Positions 42,880 through 51,768 of a stretch of 64,000 bases of DNA are shown one piece after another (within the stretch, counting starts at the first letter, position 1; each line of letters starts with the position of its first letter). A model generated the notes under the pieces. It did no database searches. It saw only the letters and a list, made by a program, of their open reading frames with translations, and had not been told where the DNA came from. Position numbers and translations under genes: made by a program. The DNA is from Halococcus saccharolyticus DSM 5350. GTDB taxonomy: Archaea > Halobacteriota > Halobacteria > Halobacteriales > Halococcaceae. The stretch is taken from NCBI RefSeq assembly GCF_000336915.1, contig NZ_AOMD01000025.1, positions 160,431 through 224,430 on the forward strand, written 5' to 3'.

Positions 42880-44856
42880 ATGTCAGACGAGGATATCACG
42901 ATCGAGTCGCGGCTCGCCGAACAGGACTACTTCGAGCCACCCGAGGAGTTCGTCGAGCAGGCGAACGCCGCTGATCCAGCGATCTACGACCGGTTCGACG
43001 AGTTCCCCGGGGGCTTCGAGGAGTACGCCGAGATGCTCGACTGGGACTCGGAGTGGGACACGGTGCTCGACGACTCGAACCCACCGTTCTACGAGTGGTT
43101 CGTTGGCGGGGAGCTGAACGCGAGCCACAACTGTGTCGATCGCCATCTGGACGAGCGCGGCGACGAGACCGCCCTCCTCTGGGAGGGAGAGGACGGCGAA
43201 ACCCGCGACATCACCTACGACGATCTCCACGAGAAAGTCAACGAGACCGCGGCCGCACTTCGATCCGTGGGCGTCGAGGAGGACGACGTCGTCACGATTC
43301 ACCTCCCGATGGTGCCCGCGCTCCCGATCACGATGCTCGCGTGTGCGCGCATCGGTGCGCCCCACAGCGTGGTCTTCGCCGGCTTCTCGGCGAACGCCCT
43401 CGCGGAACGGGTCGGCAGCGCCGAGTCCGATCACGTTGTGACGATCGATGGCTACTACCGCCGCGGCGAGTTCCTCGATCACATCGAGAAGGCCGACGAG
43501 GCCATGGCGGAGACCGACCGCGATCCCGAAGTCCTCGCGTGGACCCGTCACGACGAGCCGGAGGTCGATGTCAGCGATGACTACACGATGGTTGCGGATC
43601 TGCTGGACGATCACCGTGGCGAGACGGTCGAGCCGGTCAGCCGCGACGCCGAGGATCCGCTCTTTTTGATGTACACCTCCGGGACGACGGGCCAGCCGAA
43701 GGGCTGTCAACACAGAACCGGCGGGTATCTCGCGTACGTGACGGGGACTTCGAAGTACGTCGAGGACATCAAACCCGAGGACACCTACTGGTGTCCCGCC
43801 GACATCGGCTGGATCACCGGCCACTCTTACATCGTCTACGGGCCCCTTTCGCTGGGCACGACGACGGTGATGTACGAGGGTGCGCCGGATCACCCGACCA
43901 AGAGCCGGATCTGGGAGATCGCGGAGGCGTACGACGTCGACATCTTCCACACATCACCGACCGCCGTCCGCCAGTTCATGAAGTGGGGCGAGGAGCACGT
44001 CGAGGGCCACGACTTCGACTTTCGACATATGACCACGGTGGGCGAGCCGATCCAGCCCGAGGCGTGGCTCTGGTACTACAAGCACATCGGCGACGAGAGC
44101 GCGGTCATCGTCGACACGTGGTGGCAGACCGAGACCGGCGGCCACCTCATCACCAACCTGCCCGCACTCCACGACATGAAGCCGGGCAGCGCGGGCCATC
44201 CCGCACCGGGAATTCAACCCGCGATCTACGACGACAACGGCGAGTCGATCCCGGCCGAAAGCGGCGAGGCGGGCAACCTCGTGATCGAACGGCCGTGGCC
44301 CGGGATGTTGCAGACCGTCTACGGCAACGACGAACGGTTCATCTCGGAGTACTGGGAACGCTTTTCGGACACCGATTCGGACGATTCGAGCGACTGGGTG
44401 TACGAGGCGGGCGACGGTGCAGTCCAGGCCGAGGACGGCTACTACCGCGTTCTCGGGCGGCTCGACGACGTGATGAACGTCGCCGGCCATCGGCTGGGAA
44501 CGATGGAGCTCGAAAGCGCGGTGGCGGAGGTCGACGATGTCGCCGAGGCCGCGGTCGCCGCACGCGAGGACGCCGAGAAGGGCGAAGTGCCCGATGTCTA
44601 CGTCACCGTCAGGGAGGGCGTCGAGGAGAACGAGGAGGTCCGTGACCGGATCGTAGGGGCGATCGAACAGGAGATCGGGAAGTTCGCACGCCCGAACGAG
44701 GTCATCTTCGTCGACGATCTCCCGAAAACCCGATCGGGCAAGATCATGCGCCGGCTGCTCGAGAACATCTCGAACGGCGACGAGCTCGGCAACACCACCA
44801 CACTCCGGGATCCGAGCGTCCCTGAAGAGATCCGCGACCAGGTCCAGACCGACTAA
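42880..44856 (+). CDS. acs: Acetyl-CoA synthetase (AMP-forming)
   Basis: Makes acetyl-CoA from acetate, ATP and CoA. 658 residues, normal length. The adenylation motif LMYTSGTTGQPKG (about 263-275), the TWWQTETGGH motif (about 412-421), and a C-terminal domain with the lysine in KTRSGKIMRRLL (about 616-627) that contacts the adenylate are all present. The start MSDEDITIESRLAEQDYFEPP (two pieces) agrees with haloarchaeal Acs; an earlier ATG at 42841 and a longer frame to 42754 are less likely. Confidence 0.95.
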   Translation: MSDEDITIESRLAEQDYFEPPEEFVEQANAADPAIYDRFDEFPGGFEEYAEMLDWDSEWDTVLDDSNPPFYEWFVGGELNASHNCVDRHLDERGDETALLWEGEDGETRDITYDDLHEKVNETAAALRSVGVEEDDVVTIHLPMVPALPITMLACARIGAPHSVVFAGFSANALAERVGSAESDHVVTIDGYYRRGEFLDHIEKADEAMAETDRDPEVLAWTRHDEPEVDVSDDYTMVADLLDDHRGETVEPVSRDAEDPLFLMYTSGTTGQPKGCQHRTGGYLAYVTGTSKYVEDIKPEDTYWCPADIGWITGHSYIVYGPLSLGTTTVMYEGAPDHPTKSRIWEIAEAYDVDIFHTSPTAVRQFMKWGEEHVEGHDFDFRHMTTVGEPIQPEAWLWYYKHIGDESAVIVDTWWQTETGGHLITNLPALHDMKPGSAGHPAPGIQPAIYDDNGESIPAESGEAGNLVIERPWPGMLQTVYGNDERFISEYWERFSDTDSDDSSDWVYEAGDGAVQAEDGYYRVLGRLDDVMNVAGHRLGTMELESAVAEVDDVAEAAVAAREDAEKGEVPDVYVTVREGVEENEEVRDRIVGAIEQEIGKFARPNEVIFVDDLPKTRSGKIMRRLLENISNGDELGNTTTLRDPSVPEEIRDQVQTD

Positions 44857-44984
44857 ACAGCCGTCCGATCGTCTGCACCCGACCCGTCTCGCGGGTCGAC
44901 GTGTCGAACGATGTCGATGCAGTTCTGCGAGCGGTATCAAGCGCCTCCTTTACAGATCAACCACAGGTATTGTTCTGATGCAAA

Positions 44985-44993
44985 GATTATTAT
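44985..44993 (+). promoter_or_regulatory. TATA-like box for the branched-chain-type importer
   Basis: GATTATTAT in an AT-rich patch, 23-31 nt before the ATG at 45016; fits a leaderless transcript. Confidence 0.5.
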
Positions 44994-45015
44994 GTTCTTC
45001 CTCCATGCAAGTGGT

Positions 45016-46467
45016 ATGCGACGCGAGGACACAGGACAGACCCGCCGTGACGTGCTCAAACTGGCCGGTGCATCGGGCACCGTCGGTATCGCCGGGTTGG
45101 CAGGCTGTCTCGGTGGCGGAGGCGACGGAAACGACTCCGGCGGCGGCAGCGGTTCCGGCGGTGGTGGTGGAGGCAATGGGTCCGGTGGTGGCGGCAACGG
45201 TTCCGGCGGTGGTGGCGGCGGAAACGGCTCCGGTGGTGGCGGTGGGGACTACCCATCGCTCGGCAACTTCCCCGTCGAGGGTGACACCGCGACGTTCGGG
45301 CTTACCGTCCCCCAGAGTGGGTCCTACCAAGCGGAGGGCGCGAGCGAACTCAACGCGTACGAACTCGCCATCGACCATCTCAACAACGGCGGTGGCTGGG
45401 TCGACAGCTTCGAAGACCTCAGCGGTGACGGCGTACTCGGCAAGCAGATCGATTTCGTGGAGGGTGACACCGCGACCGACCCCGACACGGCACGGAACGC
45501 CGCAAGCCGGATGATCAACCGGGACAACGTGATCATGTTCACCGGCGGCTCGTCGAGCGCAGTGGCGATCGCGCTCCAGTCGCTGGCCCAACAGGAGAAA
45601 GTGCTGTACCAGTGCTGTCTCACCCACTCGAACGCCACGACCGGCGCGGACTGTCGGCGGTACGCCTTCCGAGAGATGTTCAACGGGTACACGACCGCAC
45701 AGGCGCTCGTGCCGCCGGTGACGGAGGAGTACGGCGACGATCTGAACTTCTACCAGCTCTACGCCGACTACACGTGGGGTCAAAGCGTCCAGTCGTCGAT
45801 GAAGCAGTTCTTCGAGGAGGCCGGCTGGACCGAGGTCGGTAACACGGCGACGCCGCTCGGCACCTCGGACTTCTCCTCGTATCTCTCGGAGGCCCAAAGC
45901 TCCGACGCCGACGCACTGTTCCTCGTCGAGTACGGACTCGACGGCGCGAACTCGCTCAAACAAGCCGCCAACCAGGGCCTGAACGAGGAGATGGAGATCG
46001 TCGTGCCGCTCTACAACCAGCTGGTGGCGGGCAACGCGAAACAGGCGATTCCGGGCGTGTTCGGCACGACCGCATGGGACCCAGGGATCGACAACGAGCC
46101 GTCGAACACGTTCGCCGATGCGTTCCAGCAGGAGTACGGCAACCCACCACCGGGCGTCGCGCACGTCGCGTACGCCCAGACGCTCCAGTACGCGGCGGCC
46201 GCCGAACGCGCCGGGACGTTCTACCCACCGGAAGTCATCCGGCAGCTCGAGGGCTACGAGTACAACAACATCGGTCTGGGCCAGGAAGTGATGCGCAAGT
46301 GCGACCACCAGGCCCAACGGGCGATCCCCGTCGTCCAGGGCAAACCGGTCGATCAGCAGAGCGATGGCGACCTGCTGAACCTCGTCAACCTCGTCCCCAG
46401 CGACCAGGTTGGCTACGACTGCAACACCGGCCCAGCGGCCGAATGCGAGCTCGGTAGCTACGAATAG
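45016..46467 (+). CDS. LivK-type ABC substrate-binding lipoprotein
   Basis: 483 residues. QTRRDVLKLAG near the N-terminus and lipobox LAGC (about 27-30) mark a Tat lipoprotein. A Gly/Ser/Asn linker (about 31-78) of low complexity follows, then a type I periplasmic-binding domain: TFGLTVPQSGSYQAEGA, FTGGSSSAVAIALQSLA, YADYTWGQSVQSSM. Ligands of this class are branched-chain amino acids, other amino acids, amides or urea; none can be assigned. The C-terminal region has several Cys that may pair. The start was chosen by the Tat motif. Confidence 0.9.
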   Translation: MRREDTGQTRRDVLKLAGASGTVGIAGLAGCLGGGGDGNDSGGGSGSGGGGGGNGSGGGGNGSGGGGGGNGSGGGGGDYPSLGNFPVEGDTATFGLTVPQSGSYQAEGASELNAYELAIDHLNNGGGWVDSFEDLSGDGVLGKQIDFVEGDTATDPDTARNAASRMINRDNVIMFTGGSSSAVAIALQSLAQQEKVLYQCCLTHSNATTGADCRRYAFREMFNGYTTAQALVPPVTEEYGDDLNFYQLYADYTWGQSVQSSMKQFFEEAGWTEVGNTATPLGTSDFSSYLSEAQSSDADALFLVEYGLDGANSLKQAANQGLNEEMEIVVPLYNQLVAGNAKQAIPGVFGTTAWDPGIDNEPSNTFADAFQQEYGNPPPGVAHVAYAQTLQYAAAAERAGTFYPPEVIRQLEGYEYNNIGLGQEVMRKCDHQAQRAIPVVQGKPVDQQSDGDLLNLVNLVPSDQVGYDCNTGPAAECELGSYE

Positions 46468-46541
46468 CTCTCCCATCACACCGCGTTTCCGACGAAGACG
46501 TGTGGCAACGACAGCCGATCGATAGAACGAGGGACGATACA

Positions 46542-46676
46542 ATGCACACCCCGACAGCGACCGAATCGAACAGTGACGCTCAGTGCGGCCAGTACTGCCG
46601 ACAGCAACGGTACCATCGATTTCTCGGCCCCGATCGTCGAGAACGACCGAGCGACGAACACGAGGAGGATCGATGA
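46542..46676 (+). CDS. Possible small ORF before the first permease gene
   Basis: 44 codons from an ATG to a TGA that overlaps the permease start by 4 nt (ATGA). It has two Cys (CGQYC) and is hydrophilic. The overlap is the kind found in coupled genes, but a chance ORF of this length is quite possible. Weak support only. Confidence 0.25.
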   Translation: MHTPTATESNSDAQCGQYCRQQRYHRFLGPDRRERPSDEHEEDR

Positions 46677-47644
46677 GTCTCGTCGCCGAAACGGCCCGCA
46701 TCCTGCTCAACGGTCTCCAGACGGGGGCGATCTACGTGCTGTTGGCGATCGGGCTGTCGATCATCCTCGGCACGCTCAAGTTCGTGAACTTCGCCCACGG
46801 CGCGCTGTACGTCGTCGGGCTCTACGTCGGTCTCCTGGTTTCCCAAGAGACGACCTTCTCGCAGGGACAGCTTGCTGAGCTCGGATTCGGCACGCTCGGG
46901 CTCGATATGGGGTTTCTGGCCGCGCTGATCATCGTCCCGATCATCGTTTTCGTCCTCGGGATGGCGATGGAACGGTTCGTCGCACGACCGTTTTACGACC
47001 GCCCCGACACCGACCAGATCCTCCTCACCTTCGGGCTCGCGATCGTGGTCCAACAGGCTCTCAGGGTGCTGTTCGGCGGTAACAGCCAGAGCTTCGCCCA
47101 GCCCGAATGGGCGTCAGGGGCGGTGCAGTTGCCGCTGGTCGGCGGATTTCCCCAGTGGCGGCTCTGGGTCATCGTCATCACGGCAGTACTGGTCGTGCTC
47201 GTGTACGCGCTGATCGAGTTCACCGACTTCGGGTTGACGGTGCGAGCGGGCACTCAGGATTCGGAGATGGTCCAACTCCTCGGAATCAAGATCACACGGC
47301 CGTACATCGCGGTGTTCGGTATCGGTGCTGCGCTGGCGGGCGTCGCTGGCGTCGTCGGCGGGCCGCTGAACGTCGTGAATCCGACGGTCGGTACCGACAT
47401 CCTCGTCCCGGCCTTTCTCACGGTCGTGATCGGCGGGCTCGGCAGCATCAGGGGCGCGGTGCTCGGGGGACTGATCCTCGGGATCACGCAGTCGTTCCTG
47501 ATCCAGTGGAGTCTCGTGATCCCTGCGCTCGGGATCAACTACGCGTTCGCGCCGTGGTCGCAGGTCGGGATCTATGCGATCGCCGCAGTCATCCTCCTCG
47601 TCCGTCCACAAGGGCTGCTCGGCAGCGAGGTGGATATCTCATGA
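46673..47644 (+). CDS. LivH-type ABC permease
   Basis: 323 residues, about eight or nine helices. The opening LLNGLQTGAIYVLLAIGLS and following KFVNFAHGALYVVG (about 33-46) are the standard LivH signature. AGVAGVVGGPLNVVNPTVG and VVIGGLGSIRGAVLGGL near the C-terminus are equally typical. A GAGGAGG-like ribosome-binding sequence (CGAGGAGGATCG) precedes the ATG, unusual among its leaderless neighbours and fitting an internal gene of an mRNA. Confidence 0.93.
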   Translation: MSLVAETARILLNGLQTGAIYVLLAIGLSIILGTLKFVNFAHGALYVVGLYVGLLVSQETTFSQGQLAELGFGTLGLDMGFLAALIIVPIIVFVLGMAMERFVARPFYDRPDTDQILLTFGLAIVVQQALRVLFGGNSQSFAQPEWASGAVQLPLVGGFPQWRLWVIVITAVLVVLVYALIEFTDFGLTVRAGTQDSEMVQLLGIKITRPYIAVFGIGAALAGVAGVVGGPLNVVNPTVGTDILVPAFLTVVIGGLGSIRGAVLGGLILGITQSFLIQWSLVIPALGINYAFAPWSQVGIYAIAAVILLVRPQGLLGSEVDIS

Positions 47645-47696
47645 AACAGGCACCGACGATGACTGGCGGCGAACCGATCGAGCCATGCCCGCGGCG

Positions 47697-47706
47697 CTTA
47701 TTAACG
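47697..47706 (+). promoter_or_regulatory. TATA-like box inside the importer cluster
   Basis: GCTTATTAAC about 20-29 nt before the ATG of a 35-codon ORF at 47726, in the 181-bp gap between the two permeases. It could start a second transcript. Confidence 0.35.
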
Positions 47707-47725
47707 CGTATTTCCTGTGGGAGGC

Positions 47726-47833
47726 ATGGAACCGACAGCCACGGTACCGATACACATCGTACGTTCCCACGGTGTCGACGAAACCGGGCTGCGTGGGTTC
47801 GTGGCCGTCCACGGAGGTGGTGTGCATGAGTGA
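47726..47833 (+). CDS. Possible leader ORF before the second permease
   Basis: 35 codons, overlapping the LivM-type start (47826) by eight bases. It reads MEPTATVPIHIVRSHG at its start and is rich in Val and Ile. A TATA-like box lies at the spacing for a leaderless mRNA. It may be a translated leader coupling expression to the permease; chance is not excluded. Confidence 0.3.
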   Translation: MEPTATVPIHIVRSHGVDETGLRGFVAVHGGGVHE

Positions 47834-48968
47834 TCAGAACCCAAATCCGACCGAGACCGAAGCCGACGGTGGCGAAACTGTGAGTGGCGGGACCGGTACG
47901 ACGTCCCTCGCCGGGATCCGAGCCCGATGGGAGCGCGTCCGCGGGCGGGAGTCGACGGTCATCGCGCTGACGATCGTCGGCGTCGCGCTGTTTCCGTATC
48001 TGCTCGCCCGAGCACCGGTTATCAGCGATCTCCTCCAAGGGTATCAGGAGCTGGCGTCGCTGATCCTCGTCTGGGGGATCTTCGCGATCGGGTTCGATCT
48101 GCTGCTCGGGCGCACCGGACTGCTCTCCTTTGGCCACGCCGCCCTCTGGGGAGCGGGTGCGTACGCGGCTGGCTGGCTCAGTGCGAACGTCGTCGAGTCC
48201 CCCCTCGTGATCGTCGGGGTCGCGGTGCTGTTCGCCGTGGTCCTCTCGGTCGTTCTCGGGGTGTTGTCGCTCCGGCGGGGCGGGATCTATTTCGCGATTC
48301 TCACGCTGGCGTTCGCACAGATGCTCTACTACATGGCTTCGGCACCGCTCGCGTTCATCACCGGCGGTGACAACGGGCTGACTGGCGTGGAGATCGGGCC
48401 GCTGCTCGGATCGTTCGACCTCGGAACTGAACTTCCCTCGATCGCCGGAACGCTGCTCGGGACGTGGCGCTACGCGTTCATCGCGGCGGCGCTGGTGGTG
48501 AGCGTCGCGACGATCCTCCGGATCCTCAACTCGCCGTACGGGATCGTGTTCCGCGCGATCCACGAGAACGAGCAGCGTGCGTCGTTCGTCGGATTCAACG
48601 TCTGGCGGTACAAGCTGGCGGCGTTCGTGCTCTCGGGGACGTTTGCAGGGCTCGCGGGGGCGCTGTTCACCGTCCACGGCGAGTACGTCCCGCTGTCCTC
48701 GCTGTACTGGACCACGAGCGGCGAGGTGGTCATCATGACCGTTCTCGGCGGCGTCGGAACGTTGATCGGTCCGCTGATCGGGGCCGGAATCTATCTCTGG
48801 GTCGAGTACATCGTGAGCGGCGGCTATCCCTTCGATTGGATCGGCCCCTACTGGCATCTCGTGCTCGGACTGGTCTTCGTCACGGTCGTCGTCCTGTTCC
48901 CGCAGGGGGTCTGGGGCGTCGTGGAGGACGGTCGATCGTGGATCACAGCGCGGCTGGAGGAGCGCTGA
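47826..48968 (+). CDS. LivM-type ABC permease
   Basis: 380 residues. About ten hydrophobic segments; the family signature GRTGLLSFGHAALWGAGAYAA (about 96-116, given in part) and SPYGIVFRAIHENEQRASFVG (about 236-256) are visible, together with AGLAGALFTVHGEYVP. The first 45 residues are acidic and variable. The stop overlaps the first ATPase start by one base. Confidence 0.93.
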   Translation: MSDQNPNPTETEADGGETVSGGTGTTSLAGIRARWERVRGRESTVIALTIVGVALFPYLLARAPVISDLLQGYQELASLILVWGIFAIGFDLLLGRTGLLSFGHAALWGAGAYAAGWLSANVVESPLVIVGVAVLFAVVLSVVLGVLSLRRGGIYFAILTLAFAQMLYYMASAPLAFITGGDNGLTGVEIGPLLGSFDLGTELPSIAGTLLGTWRYAFIAAALVVSVATILRILNSPYGIVFRAIHENEQRASFVGFNVWRYKLAAFVLSGTFAGLAGALFTVHGEYVPLSSLYWTTSGEVVIMTVLGGVGTLIGPLIGAGIYLWVEYIVSGGYPFDWIGPYWHLVLGLVFVTVVVLFPQGVWGVVEDGRSWITARLEER

Positions 48969-49726
48969 TGGCGCTGCTCGAAACCCGTGGGCTCGTGAAG
49001 CGGTTCAACGGGCTCACCGCGACCGACGACGTCGACATTGCGATCGAAGAGGGCGAGCGCGTGAGCGTGATCGGGCCGAACGGCGCGGGCAAGACCACGC
49101 TCATCAACCTCATCACGCGGATGCTCGAACCGACCGAGGGCGACATCGTGTTTCAGGGAGAATCGATCACCGACCGGGCCCCTTACGAGGTGGTCCAACA
49201 GGGGATCAGCAAATCCTTCCAGACCGCCTCGATCTTCCCGGAGCTCACGGTCGAGGAGAACGCCGAGATTGCTGCGCTGGGTGCCGAACACGGCTCGTTC
49301 CGTCTCAACTTCTTCCGTCATCGGAACCGGTATCCCGAAGTCGACGACGCGACGCGGCGCACGCTCGAAGCCGTCAATCTCTGGGATCAACGCGAGGTGC
49401 CGGCGGCGGATCTCCCCTACGGCGACAAGCGCCGGCTGGAGATCGGGATCGCACTGGCGAGCGAGCCGGACCTCCTCCTGATGGACGAACCCACGGCGGG
49501 GATGAGCCCCGAGGAGACCAACGCGACCGTCTCGCTCATCGAGAACGTGAAGGAAGAACTCGGACTGACGCTAGTGTTGATCGAACACGACATGGAGATC
49601 GTCTTCGAGGTCTCGGATCGCATCATCGTCCTCAATCGGGGCCGGGTCATCGCGGAGGGGACTCCCGAGGAGATACAGGGCGATCCGGACGTTCAGGAAG
49701 CTTACCTCGGTGGTGTCGAACTGTGA
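48968..49726 (+). CDS. LivG-type ABC ATPase
   Basis: 252 residues. Walker A GPNGAGKTTL (about 37), GISKSFQTASIFPELTV (Q-loop region), signature LPYGDKRRLEIGIAL (the degenerate form usual in LivG), Walker B LLLMDEPTAGMSPEE, switch His IEHDMEIV. It pairs with LivF to energise the importer. It overlaps LivM by one base and the LivF GTG start by 4 nt. Confidence 0.94.
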   Translation: MALLETRGLVKRFNGLTATDDVDIAIEEGERVSVIGPNGAGKTTLINLITRMLEPTEGDIVFQGESITDRAPYEVVQQGISKSFQTASIFPELTVEENAEIAALGAEHGSFRLNFFRHRNRYPEVDDATRRTLEAVNLWDQREVPAADLPYGDKRRLEIGIALASEPDLLLMDEPTAGMSPEETNATVSLIENVKEELGLTLVLIEHDMEIVFEVSDRIIVLNRGRVIAEGTPEEIQGDPDVQEAYLGGVEL

Positions 49727-50466
49727 GCCTGCTCACGCTCGAGGAGGTCGATGCGTACTACGACGAGAGCCACATCCTGCGTGACCTCTCGATGACGGTC
49801 GAGGACGGCGAGATCTGCGCGCTGCTCGGACGCAACGGTGCGGGAAAGACGACCACGCTCCGCTCGATCGCGAGTTCGAAACCGCCCGAAGTCCGCGACG
49901 GCACGATCACCTACGACGGCGAGGACATCACCGGAAGAGCCGTCGAGGACGTCGCGATGGCCGGGATCTCGCTGGTGCCCGAGGAACGCCGGATCTTCGC
50001 GGATCTGACAGTAGGGGAGAATCTCCATCTCGCGGACGTCGCTCGCAACCGGTCGAACACGTTCGGTCGATCGGTGCAGGTACAGCGAAGTGGGATGTCG
50101 ACGGAGGAGGTGTTCGAGTTCTTCCCGCGACTCGAAGAGCGCGAGTCACAGAAAGCCGGCACGCTCTCTGGCGGCGAACAGCAGATGCTCGCGATCGGGC
50201 GGGCGCTGAAACAGAACACCGAGCTGTTGATGCTCGACGAACCGTACGAGGGGCTCGCGCCACAGATCATCGAGGCGGTCGAGAACGCGATCGAGCGGAT
50301 TCGCGACGCTGGGACCACTCTCCTGTTGGTCGAGCAGAACGCCGCGGCGGCGATCAAGATCGCCGATCGGTGTTACGTGATCGATCAGGGTGCGATCGTC
50401 TTCGACGGCACCGCCGAAGAGCTTCGCGAGGACGACGAAACCCGCGAACGGTACCTCGGCGTATGA
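49723..50466 (+). CDS. LivF-type ABC ATPase
   Basis: 247 residues from a GTG inside the end of the previous gene. Walker A GRNGAGKTTT (about 34), LVPEERRIFADLTVGEN, signature LSGGEQQMLAIGRAL (about 145), Walker B LMLDEPYEGLAP, and switch region LLVEQNAAAA, which shows the LivF hallmark of Gln-Asn instead of His. The next gene overlaps its stop by 4 nt. Confidence 0.94.
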   Translation: MSLLTLEEVDAYYDESHILRDLSMTVEDGEICALLGRNGAGKTTTLRSIASSKPPEVRDGTITYDGEDITGRAVEDVAMAGISLVPEERRIFADLTVGENLHLADVARNRSNTFGRSVQVQRSGMSTEEVFEFFPRLEERESQKAGTLSGGEQQMLAIGRALKQNTELLMLDEPYEGLAPQIIEAVENAIERIRDAGTTLLLVEQNAAAAIKIADRCYVIDQGAIVFDGTAEELREDDETRERYLGV

Positions 50467-51233
50467 CCGACGGGATCGACAGCCAGCACGAACGCAACGA
50501 TCCGGACGTGGACACCAGCGGCAACGCCAGCGATGACACCAGTGGAGACTCCGACGCCGAGGCGCTCCTCGACGCGCTCGTCGAGGGTGGTGTAGTTTCG
50601 ATCGATTCGGAGACCACGGCCGTGACGACGACCGCAGCGTTCGAGGACACCCGTTCGGTGTACCACGACAGCTACGCCGACGCGTCGGCCGAGCGGTTCC
50701 ACGGGTCGGTCGCCGAGGTGTTCGATCTCGACTCGACCGATGCCGCCGCCGAACGGGTCGACGATCTCGGCGTCACTCGCGAGGAGTTCGTCGGGTATCT
50801 CGCGATCGACGCCCATCTCGATCGGTCGCCGTCGACGGCGACACTCGCGAGGATGGCACACGTCGTGAGCGAGCTACGTCCCGGGACGCCGGTTCCGGAT
50901 GCGGTGGTCGAACTCGACGACGGGAGCTACGAGGAGTTCGTCTCGTCGCACGACCGTGCGATCGTCACGGTTTGGAAACATCACTGTGACCCATGCGAGG
51001 CGATGAAAGACGATATCGAGGACATTCTCGCCGCGGTTCCCGAGGGAGTGGCCGTCGGGGGGCTCGACGGCGAGGACAGTCCCAAATTTCGGCGCGCGAC
51101 CGACATCGACGCCGCCCCGGCGCTGGCGCTGTTCGCGGACGGGGACCTTCGGGAAGCGTTCACCGGTCGGGCGACGCCCGACCGTGTCGCCGCGGCGTGT
51201 ACCGAGGTCTACGAAGATGGCGACGGTGCGTAG
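50463..51233 (+). CDS. Thioredoxin-fold protein at the end of the importer operon
   Basis: 256 residues. The first 150 residues are acidic and mostly helical with no recognised domain (EVFDLDSTDAAAERVDDLGV in the middle). The last 100 are a thioredoxin fold with WKHHCDPCEAMKDD (CxxC at about 178-181) and a cis-Pro-like segment AAPALALFADGDL. It overlaps the last ATPase gene by 4 nt, so it belongs to the operon. Why a transport operon would need a thiol protein is not clear; the binding protein does carry several Cys. Confidence 0.75.
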   Translation: MTDGIDSQHERNDPDVDTSGNASDDTSGDSDAEALLDALVEGGVVSIDSETTAVTTTAAFEDTRSVYHDSYADASAERFHGSVAEVFDLDSTDAAAERVDDLGVTREEFVGYLAIDAHLDRSPSTATLARMAHVVSELRPGTPVPDAVVELDDGSYEEFVSSHDRAIVTVWKHHCDPCEAMKDDIEDILAAVPEGVAVGGLDGEDSPKFRRATDIDAAPALALFADGDLREAFTGRATPDRVAAACTEVYEDGDGA

Positions 51234-51300
51234 CACCGAGAGGGCGGTTCGCGCGTCGAACGACTCCGATTTTCGGAACGCTATCGAGGTGACGTGGTGC

Positions 51301-51696
51301 TCAGTCGTTCAGCCCGGCAACGAGCACCGGACGCTCCGCATTGAGGATCACCGACTGGGTCACGCTGCCGAACAGCGCCTTTCCCGACGGGTTGCGCTTT
51401 CGTCCGCCGATGTAGATTGTGTCCACGTCCCGTTCGGTCGCCAGTCGAAGGATGGCGTCGGTCGGATCGCCACTCTCCTCCGCGACAGAGGTTTCGATCC
51501 CGGCGTCTTCGAGACGATCGAGCGCGCGCCGGACCGATCCGACCTGGGTTACGGACGCTCCCGACGGGTTCTCGCCGAAGACGTGACAGATCGTGACGTG
51601 AACGTCGTCGGCTGCGCTCGGCAGATCGGTGACGGCGTCGAGCTGTCGATCGAGGCTCGCCCCGTCCGCGTCAACACACAACAGGATCTCGTACAT
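51301..51696 (-). CDS. Universal stress protein (UspA family, ATP-binding type)
   Basis: 131 residues. Begins MYEILLCVDADGASL and has the nucleotide loop IYIGGRKRNPSGKALFGSV (about 96-114) followed by RPVLVAG, so ATP binding is likely. This contrasts with the copy at 5851, which has a degraded loop. It is convergent with the thioredoxin-like gene. Confidence 0.88.
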   Translation of the reverse strand: MYEILLCVDADGASLDRQLDAVTDLPSAADDVHVTICHVFGENPSGASVTQVGSVRRALDRLEDAGIETSVAEESGDPTDAILRLATERDVDTIYIGGRKRNPSGKALFGSVTQSVILNAERPVLVAGLND

Positions 51697-51768
51697 GTCC
51701 GATCACTCCGGCGAGCGGCGACTTAGCTGTTGTGACGGTGCCGAACACAGGAGTGCATCACGGCCACC

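Noticed and set aside
45120-45250. GGTGG-rich tandem pattern as a CRISPR or tandem repeat
   Set aside because: It encodes the Gly/Ser/Asn linker of the binding lipoprotein; no spacers and the unit is a codon-level pattern.
47589-48857. 422-codon minus-strand frame
   Set aside because: Antisense to the LivM-type permease, Arg/Asp/His-rich, no hydrophobic segments or motifs.
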